A stretch of 64,000 nt of DNA, taken from RPQJ01 sp963696545 (GTDB lineage: Bacteria; Pseudomonadota; Gammaproteobacteria; Steroidobacterales; Steroidobacteraceae). Made by a program: the position numbers and the translations under genes. Under the pieces are notes generated by a model. That model saw nothing but the letters and a program-made list of their open reading frames with translations. It was not told the origin of the DNA and did not search any database. The DNA lies in NCBI GenBank assembly GCA_963696545.1, contig CAVOKQ010000007.1:248001-312000 (forward strand). Reading direction: 5' to 3'. Below, piece by piece: positions 62,556 through 64,000 of the stretch. The stretch's first letter is position 1; each line of letters begins with the position of its first letter.

Positions 62556-63857
62556 ATGTCCAGCACGCTCAAGCTCGACGTGCCCGCCCAGGGCCAGAAG
62601 ATCACGATCGCGAACGGACGGCTGCAGGTGCCGGACCGGCCCATCGTTCCATTCATCGAGGGCGACGGCACCGGCCCCGACATCTGGCGCGCCTCGGTGC
62701 GCGTGCTCGACGCCGCCGTGGCCAAGGCCTACGGCGGCAAGCGCAAGATCGAGTGGATGGAGGTCTACGCGGGCCAGAAGTCGAACGACCTGTTCAACAC
62801 CTGGCTGCCGGAAGAGACGGTGCAGGCTTGCCGCGACTACCTGGTCTCGATCAAGGGCCCGCTCACGACGCCGATCGGCGGCGGCATCCGCTCGCTGAAC
62901 GTGGCACTGCGGCAGATGCTCGATCTGTACGTGTGCCTGCGCCCGGTGCGCTGGTTCAAGGGCGTGCCCTCCCCCGTGAAGGCGCCGGAGAAGGTCGACA
63001 TGGTGATCTTCCGCGAGAACACCGAGGACATCTACGCCGGCATCGAGTTCGAGGCGGGCAGCGCCGACAACGAGAAGTTCAAGGCGCTGTTCAAGGACGC
63101 GTTCCCGAAGCTCTACGCGAAGATCCGCTTCCCGGACAGCTCGGGCATCGGCATCAAGGCCGTGTCGCGCGAAGGTACCGAGCGCCTGGTGCGCTCCGCG
63201 ATCCAGTACGCGATCGACAACAAGCGCAAGAGCCTGACGATCGTGCACAAGGGCAACATCATGAAGTTCACGGAAGGCGCGTTCCGGAACTGGAGCTACG
63301 CGCTCGCCGAGCGCGAGTTTGCCGAGCACACCTACACCTGGGACCAGTGGGAGCGCACGCGCGCCGACAAGGGCGAGAAGGCCGCGAACGCCGAGCAGGA
63401 TGCGGCAAAGAAGGCCGGCAGGATCATCGTCAAGGACGCGATCGCCGACATCACGCTGCAGCAGGTGCTGACGCGTCCCGAGGAGTTCGACGTCATCGCG
63501 ACGATGAACCTGAACGGCGACTACCTGTCGGACGCACTCGCGGCGCAGGTCGGCGGCATCGGCATCGCGCCGGGCGGCAACATCAACTACATGACGGGTC
63601 ACGCGGTGTTCGAAGCCACGCACGGCACGGCACCGAAGTACGCGAACCTCGACCGGGTGAACCCGGGCTCGGTGATCCTGTCCGGCGAGATGATGCTGCG
63701 CTACATGGGCTGGTACGAGGCGGCCGACGCCATCATCACCGCCATGGATCGCACGATTGCGCAGAAGACCGTCACGTACGACTTCGCGCGCCTGATGGAG
63801 GGCGCCACCGAGGTTAAGTGCAGCGAGTTCGGCGACGCGCTGATCCGCAACCTCTAG
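62556..63857 (+). CDS. icd: NADP-dependent isocitrate dehydrogenase
   Basis: This 433-residue TCA-cycle enzyme starts at ATG 62556, with GGAG upstream. VPFIEGDGTGPDIW-type start (PIVPFIEGDGTGPDIW), GGGIRSLNVALRQ with the regulatory Ser113 at the same number as in E. coli, FRENTEDIYAGIEFEAGS, VHKGNIMKFTEGAFRNW and NLNGDYLSDALAAQVGGIGI are all present. The start of its kinase/phosphatase gene follows after 40 bases, so control by phosphorylation is likely. Confidence 0.97.
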   Translation: MSSTLKLDVPAQGQKITIANGRLQVPDRPIVPFIEGDGTGPDIWRASVRVLDAAVAKAYGGKRKIEWMEVYAGQKSNDLFNTWLPEETVQACRDYLVSIKGPLTTPIGGGIRSLNVALRQMLDLYVCLRPVRWFKGVPSPVKAPEKVDMVIFRENTEDIYAGIEFEAGSADNEKFKALFKDAFPKLYAKIRFPDSSGIGIKAVSREGTERLVRSAIQYAIDNKRKSLTIVHKGNIMKFTEGAFRNWSYALAEREFAEHTYTWDQWERTRADKGEKAANAEQDAAKKAGRIIVKDAIADITLQQVLTRPEEFDVIATMNLNGDYLSDALAAQVGGIGIAPGGNINYMTGHAVFEATHGTAPKYANLDRVNPGSVILSGEMMLRYMGWYEAADAIITAMDRTIAQKTVTYDFARLMEGATEVKCSEFGDALIRNL

Positions 63858-63897
63858 GTCGCGGGCGGTGGGCGGCTGGGAAAGGAAGACCGACGCA

Positions 63898-64000
63898 TTG
63901 AATCTTTCCGCCGCCACGCCGCGCACGCGCGACGAGCTGGTGCAGGACTGCGCGCAGGCGCTGGTCGACGCGTTCGCCGACTACAACGCGGAATTCCGCT
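63898..64000 (+). CDS. aceK: Isocitrate dehydrogenase kinase/phosphatase, 5' end only
   Basis: About 34 codons are visible before the window ends. The start may be TTG 63898 (AAGGAAG upstream) or GTG 63868 in the same frame. The sequence LVQDCAQALVDAFADYNAEF fits the AceK N-terminal helix and the placement after icd is right. AceK phosphorylates Ser113 of Icd to divert isocitrate to the glyoxylate shunt. The assignment rests on a short segment and context. Confidence 0.7.
   Translation, partial: MNLSAATPRTRDELVQDCAQALVDAFADYNAEFR

Noticed and set aside
1..64000. CRISPR arrays, insertion sequences or prophage genes
   Set aside because: No regularly spaced repeats, transposase or phage structural motifs were seen on either strand.

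Overview
This is a GC-rich (mid-60s percent by eye) chromosomal window from a proteobacterium, most likely a gammaproteobacterium. The lineage call rests on the proteobacterial gene set: an assimilatory cysJ-I-H-G sulfate reduction operon, icd followed directly by aceK, PEP carboxylase, several TonB-dependent or outer-membrane proteins, an ExbB/ExbD system and a tripartite Cus copper exporter. Genes are tightly packed, often with ATGA or GTGA overlaps. No gene-free stretch reaches 300 bases. I see no transposase, integrase, phage gene or CRISPR array.

Region by region: 1-14 kb is housekeeping and accessory metabolism: a tRNA-Pro cut by the window edge, a CNNM/TlyC membrane protein whose stop codon lies inside that tRNA, an MDR reductase, a NUDIX hydrolase, a lysine/alanine-rich histone-like protein, ppc, a secreted choice-of-anchor I protein behind a candidate Pho box, a CoA-transferase, SYLF, SRPBCC and MarC proteins, an ICMT-like methylase and a small kinase-fold protein. 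From 14 to 18.5 kb lie a patatin/outer-membrane barrel protein and a divergent TonB-dependent receptor. From 18.5 to 24.3 kb is the cys operon on the minus strand; its cysI frame is broken three times as sequenced.

The centre of interest is 24.3-47.6 kb. On the minus strand a textbook class I cyclic di-GMP (GEMM-I) riboswitch abuts the start codon of a nine-gene operon: TlpA-like thioredoxin, a coiled-coil/beta protein, two large TPR proteins, a small secreted protein, ExbB/TolQ-like, two ExbD-like proteins and a TonB-like protein with an AgmX/PglI-type C-terminus. This looks like an ion-driven envelope motor under second-messenger control. Immediately upstream on the same strand are two CXXCH proteins (one with a LamG region), a Tat-exported DUF1501-type protein, a methyltransferase with a zinc-ribbon N-terminus and ApbE (FMN transferase). 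Divergent from these, on the plus strand, are a large CXXCH lipoprotein with a beta-propeller-like N-terminus, an SH3/barrel protein, a second barrel, a second TlpA, a DUF4266 lipoprotein ending in GGGCGCN and a DUF3570 protein. Together they suggest one envelope redox/assembly locus whose motor arm responds to c-di-GMP.

From 47.6 to 52.3 kb lie polyphosphate:AMP phosphotransferase, agmatine deiminase behind a hairpin that can mask its ribosome site, and a delta-60/Calx-beta surface protein. From 52.4 to 61.1 kb is a copper-resistance operon (small Cys/His protein, cusC, cusB, cusA, copA). It is followed by a sialidase-like lipoprotein, icd, and the first codons of aceK, which runs off the window.

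Five single-base frame breaks (three in cysI, one in the SH3/barrel gene, one in the second tlpA) interrupt otherwise well-conserved genes. Sequencing or assembly error is my preferred reading.
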